From contig CALDSL010000334.1 of NCBI GenBank assembly GCA_937920255.1, positions 1-14,661 on the forward strand: 14,661 nt of DNA, written 5' to 3'. The position numbers were made by a program, and so were the translations under genes. The notes below the pieces were generated by a model. The model ran no database searches and was not told the origin of the DNA. It was given only the letters and a program-made list of their open reading frames with translations. Shown in pieces: positions 11,587-14,661 of this stretch. Origin of the DNA: an uncultured Anaerolineaceae bacterium (lineage in GTDB: Bacteria; Chloroflexota; Anaerolineae; Anaerolineales; Anaerolineaceae). How positions within the stretch are numbered: the stretch's first letter is position 1; each line of letters begins with the position of its first letter.

Positions 11587-14232
11587 TTAGAGAATTTCCA
11601 GCTCGCGCGCGCGAACGATGGCGGTGGTGCGGCTGTGCGCGCCCAGCTTGCCGTAGATGTTGTTGAGATGCTTGTGCACTGTGCCGGTGGCAATGACCAG
11701 CTCGGTGGCAATTTCCTTGTCCGAAAGGCCCTGAGCCAGCAGGCGCAGCACGTCCATTTCGCGCTCGCTCAGCGGCTCCACCAGCAGCCCGGCGGCCGGC
11801 ACGGCCACGGGCCTGGCAGGCTCCATTGCGGCCAGCAGCATGTCCACATACTCGGGGTGGATCCCGGCGGCGCGCGCCTCGCGCAGCAACGGTTCCACCC
11901 CCGGGCCGGCGCTGATCAGGCTGCGGATATAGCCTTCCGGCGCGGCCAGTGCCAGCGCGCGTTTGAGCGTGGCCAGCGCGTGGGTGGTCTGCCCCAGCCC
12001 ATGATACGCCAGGGCCTGGCGTATCAGCGCGTGCACCTGATAGTAGACCACCTTTTCGGCCTCGAACTGTCTCGCCTCGGGCTCGACCAGGGCCAGCACA
12101 TGGGCGTATTGTTTTTGGGCCAGGAAGACCTGTGTCACCGCGTGCATGATCAGCGGGCTGTGCGGGTTTTGCGGAGGATGATCGATTCGTACCCCGGCCA
12201 GTTCCAGACGCTGCACGGCGGCATCCAGCCTGTTCTGCGCCAGAAGCCACTCCACTTCCTGGCCGATGGTGATCTCCTCAAACCATACCGAGGTGCGTTG
12301 GGCAATCTGCCATGCCTGGCGGTGAATATCGTTTGCGCCCTGCGTATCTCCGGCCGCAAACAGCGCATCGCCCAGCACAGTGCTGGCAAAATGCATTGCG
12401 TCGGCTTGCTGCCAGCGTTTTGCCAGCGCCACCGCTTCGCGGCCGTAGCGCAGCGCGCCTGGCAGATCGTTCCACTCCCACAACAGCAAGCTCAGGGCGG
12501 CGACGATATGGCTCAGAGCCGGCAGCGACTGGCGCTGGCTGTTGGACTGCGCCAGCCACATGGATTCGTGGCAGAGCTGGTAGGCTTCGCGAAGCCGTCC
12601 CTTCATGATCAGCATATAGGCCTGGCAACCCTGCGCAAACAGGGCCACATGCGAAAGCCCGATTTCGCGCGCATACTCCATGGCCTGGTCCAGCGCGCGG
12701 CCGCGCGCTTCCATATCTCTGGTGGACAAGCCCAATACGGTCGCGGACAGGCAGCGCACCATGCTGTCGGCGGGGCGCAGGCAATCCAGCGCGGCGCGCG
12801 CGGCGGATGTGGCACTCTGTGGATTGCCGCTGCTCCAGGCGCTAAAGGCGCGGATGGCGGCGCAGTGCCCGCTCAGGGTTTGCCTGTCCTCCGGCGTCTC
12901 AACCCCATCGATTGCTGCTTCGGCCATATTCAAGATCGATTCAACCGATCCAAGCTGGCCGGTATAGGCCGCCAGCCAGGCGCGCCCGACCCACAGCCAC
13001 GGGCTGGCCGCGCCTTTAACGCCCGTCAGGGCATCCAACTGGCGGGCGACGGTATTCAGCTCATTTTGCTCCAGCAGCGCGAACACATTGGCCCCGATCA
13101 GCCGGCTGGCGCGTTCCCATGCGCCTGCCGCCAGCGCGTGGCGGATGGCCTCAGGCGCCGCGCCCTGCGCTTCAAACCAGATGCTGGCGCGCGCGTGCAG
13201 CGCTGCGATCTGGCCGGGGTCGCTGCGCTGCAGGTAACTGCGCAAAACCTCGGCAAACAGGGTGTGATAGCGGTACCAGCGGCGTTCCTGGTCGAGGGCA
13301 TGGATAAACAGGTTGGCGCGTTCCAGCTCCTCGAGGATGGGGGCGGAAAGGCGCGCCGCGCCGGGCTCGTCGCCGGGCTGTAGCAGGGCATCGCACAGCG
13401 GCGCGGTAAGCTGGTCGAGGATGGAGGTATGCAGCAGGAAACGCCGCGTTTCCAGCGGCTGGTTGTTAAGGATCTCTTCCAGCAGGTAGTCAAAAATATA
13501 GTGATGGCTCCCGCTGAGCATATCGATAAACGCGGAAAGGTTGCCGGCGCCGCGCATAGAAATGGCCGCCATTTGCAACCCTGCGATCCAGCCCTCGGTG
13601 CGGTCGGTGATGCGCGCGGCGTCTTCATCAGACACAGGCACATCCATGGTGTGATTGAGGAAACCCCAGGCTTCCTGCGCGGTGAAGCACAGGTCGGCCT
13701 GGCGGATTTCGATCAGATCCGACCGCGCCCGCAGTTTCGCCAGCGGCAGGGGTGGGTCGGCGCGGGTGGACAGCACCAGGTGAAAATGCGTGGGCGCAAA
13801 CTCCAGCAGGTAGGCCAGGCCGTCGTGGATGGCCTGGGTCTCGATGGTGTGGTAGTCATCCAGAACCAGGATCAGCGGCTGGTGCAACGTATCCACTGCG
13901 TTGATCAGATCGGTGAGGAACATCTCGCCCGGGGGGATCTCCGGCAGGCTGCTGCCGGTGGAGGCGAGCGCGATTTGCAGCGCGGCGTGCACGTAAGCCC
14001 AAAAGCGAGCTGGCTCGTTGTCGCCTTTATCCAGCACCACCCAGGCGGCTGGTTGGTGGCCGCTGGCCAGCCATTCCGACAGCAAGGTGGTTTTTCCGTA
14101 GCCGGCGGGCGCGGAGACCAGCGTCAACTTTTTGGACAGGCCTTCTTCCAGGCGCGCAATCAAACGCGGCCGCGCTACAAAGTCGGTGCGCGGCCGGGGC
14201 ACGTGCAGCTTGGTGGTGAGAAGACTGGTCAT
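11587..14232 (-). CDS. MalT-like / LAL-type LuxR-family transcriptional regulator
   Basis: The protein is 881 residues, the usual size for large ATP-binding LuxR regulators. The N-terminus has the family opening TTKLHVPRPR and a Walker A motif A41-P-A-G-Y-G-K-T-T49. Walker B is LILVLDDYH (about 120-128), followed by sensor-like segments including EGWIAGLQMA. The middle (about 330-800) is a helical, TPR-like repeat region rich in Ala, as in MalT. The C-terminal 61 residues (821-881) are a LuxR helix-turn-helix: LSEREMDVLRLLAQGLSDKEIA, then TVHKHLNNIYGKL. It should be a cytoplasmic, ATP-dependent, ligand- or protein-gated activator; the inducer is unknown. The ATG at 14232 has only a weak Shine-Dalgarno. 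It is divergent from the ABC exporter gene and upstream of the lipoprotein/CPBP operon, so either could be a target. A long antisense frame (11425-13383) is a codon-bias shadow. Confidence 0.93.
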   Translation of the reverse strand: MTSLLTTKLHVPRPRTDFVARPRLIARLEEGLSKKLTLVSAPAGYGKTTLLSEWLASGHQPAAWVVLDKGDNEPARFWAYVHAALQIALASTGSSLPEIPPGEMFLTDLINAVDTLHQPLILVLDDYHTIETQAIHDGLAYLLEFAPTHFHLVLSTRADPPLPLAKLRARSDLIEIRQADLCFTAQEAWGFLNHTMDVPVSDEDAARITDRTEGWIAGLQMAAISMRGAGNLSAFIDMLSGSHHYIFDYLLEEILNNQPLETRRFLLHTSILDQLTAPLCDALLQPGDEPGAARLSAPILEELERANLFIHALDQERRWYRYHTLFAEVLRSYLQRSDPGQIAALHARASIWFEAQGAAPEAIRHALAAGAWERASRLIGANVFALLEQNELNTVARQLDALTGVKGAASPWLWVGRAWLAAYTGQLGSVESILNMAEAAIDGVETPEDRQTLSGHCAAIRAFSAWSSGNPQSATSAARAALDCLRPADSMVRCLSATVLGLSTRDMEARGRALDQAMEYAREIGLSHVALFAQGCQAYMLIMKGRLREAYQLCHESMWLAQSNSQRQSLPALSHIVAALSLLLWEWNDLPGALRYGREAVALAKRWQQADAMHFASTVLGDALFAAGDTQGANDIHRQAWQIAQRTSVWFEEITIGQEVEWLLAQNRLDAAVQRLELAGVRIDHPPQNPHSPLIMHAVTQVFLAQKQYAHVLALVEPEARQFEAEKVVYYQVHALIRQALAYHGLGQTTHALATLKRALALAAPEGYIRSLISAGPGVEPLLREARAAGIHPEYVDMLLAAMEPARPVAVPAAGLLVEPLSEREMDVLRLLAQGLSDKEIATELVIATGTVHKHLNNIYGKLGAHSRTTAIVRARELEIL

Positions 14233-14304
14233 TGATACAAAATCTGTCCGGGGAACGACAGCGCCAGTACACTATCATTCTACAACGTTTTGCCCAGCGT
14301 GGAG

Positions 14305-14328
14305 GCCCATCTTTGGACGTGGATGGGC
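14305..14328. repeat. Short inverted repeat in the LuxR/ABC divergent intergenic region
   Basis: GCCCATC (14305-14311) and GATGGGC (14322-14328) are perfect inverse arms ten bases apart. It lies upstream of a TATAAT and could be an operator in the shared regulatory region. The evidence is positional only. Confidence 0.35.
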
Positions 14329-14350
14329 GGGAGCAGCCTGTCTTCTGGTC

Positions 14351-14356
14351 TATAAT
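14351..14356 (+). promoter_or_regulatory. Candidate -10 element upstream of the ABC exporter
   Basis: A consensus TATAAT lies 94 bases before the proposed start of the exporter. No -35 hexamer is found at normal spacing, so an activator may be needed, or the match may be chance. Confidence 0.35.
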
Positions 14357-14376
14357 GGTGGGAGAGATTGCCAGGT

Positions 14377-14448
14377 ATGGCGGCTGTGGATCAATATATG
14401 GAAACGCTAGTGATCGAAAACGGCACAAACGACGGAGAACAGCATTGA
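14377..14448 (+). CDS. 23-codon upstream ORF overlapping the ABC exporter start
   Basis: The ORF begins MAAVDQYMETLVIENG and ends at TGA 14446-14448, which overlaps the TTG start (14445-14447) of the exporter gene. GGGAGAG lies ten bases before its ATG. It may be a coupled leader peptide or simply an open stretch. No family is recognised. Confidence 0.3.
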   Translation: MAAVDQYMETLVIENGTNDGEQH

Positions 14449-14661
14449 ATTCGAACCATCAAAACGTACCGCCCGCTCAGGGCTCCCGCTCTTTTCTCAA
14501 TGGTATTCGCGACAAAATCCGCGCGTTTTTTGAGACGCTGCGCAACACGCCCGAAGCCTTCCGGCTGGTGTGGTATGCCAGCCGGGGATCGGCGCTGGTG
14601 GGGGTGCTGCTCACCGTCATCGCGGCGGCGCTGCCGGCCGGGCAGGCTTGGGCCGGCAAGC
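14445..14661 (+). CDS. ABC transporter, exporter-type, N-terminal part (runs off window)
   Basis: From the TTG at 14445 the frame stays open to the window end (72 complete codons). GGAG seven to eight bases upstream supports this start; no in-frame ATG follows. After a polar 20-residue lead come FFETLRNTPEAFRLVWYASR and a hydrophobic helix SALVGVLLTVIAAALPAGQAW. This is the usual opening of the type 1 ABC exporter transmembrane domain (cytosolic elbow helix, then TM1). The nucleotide-binding domain would lie beyond the window. The substrate is unknown. It is divergent from the LuxR-family regulator. Confidence 0.7.
   Translation, partial: MNSNHQNVPPAQGSRSFLNGIRDKIRAFFETLRNTPEAFRLVWYASRGSALVGVLLTVIAAALPAGQAWAGK

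Noticed and set aside
11425..13383. 652-codon open frame on the plus strand
   Set aside because: It lies wholly or mostly antisense to the clear LuxR-family regulator and reads as Gln/His/Gly/Arg-rich sequence with no domain. It is a shadow of GC-rich third positions.

Overview
The window is a GC-rich bacterial chromosome segment, most likely from Chloroflexota (Anaerolineae/Caldilinea-like). This is an inference from gene content: a large MalT-like LuxR regulator, an F420-type Ddn-family oxidoreductase, several CPBP membrane proteases, a secreted protein with a 'TPGYWKNH' C-terminal domain, and GTAGGGGCGA-type palindromic repeats. I see no rRNA, tRNA, CRISPR array, transposase or phage gene. 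TGA is an ordinary stop for several genes here, so the genetic code is standard.

Layout. 1-300 is the 3' end of an unrecognised gene. 304-1548 (minus) is an MFS transporter with a good promoter and a 48-bp imperfect palindrome at its predicted transcription start. 1754-3561 (plus) is a compact run of a nucleotidyltransferase, a PEMT/ICMT-like membrane methyltransferase and a Ddn-like oxidoreductase. 3747-4562 (plus) is a CPBP protease. 4596-5000 is gene-free and holds nested inverted repeats that look like a small non-autonomous element. 5059-6130 is a promoter, a structured leader ending in an intrinsic-terminator hairpin, and a secreted protein.

The most notable locus is 6448-7035. It is an AhpD/carboxymuconolactone-decarboxylase-fold gene whose frame is interrupted only by a TGA at 6682-6684, exactly where the second Cys of the C-x-x-C-x-x-x-H active site belongs. 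Seventeen nucleotides after this TGA is the apex of a perfect 7-bp hairpin with a GGU loop, the form of a bacterial SECIS element. I read it as a selenoprotein with a CxxU redox centre.

From 11468 down to 7107 (minus) lies a probable operon: two small conserved-looking proteins, a DUF333-containing lipoprotein and three CPBP-family membrane proteases. ATGA overlaps or gaps of 4-31 nt link most of it. A short ORF before the last protease shares its start region and N-terminus with the first one, which suggests duplication. Upstream, 11587-14232 (minus) is an 881-residue LAL-type LuxR regulator with its own terminator. At the right edge, reading away from it, begins an ABC exporter (14445 onward, cut by the window end), preceded by a short overlapping upstream ORF.
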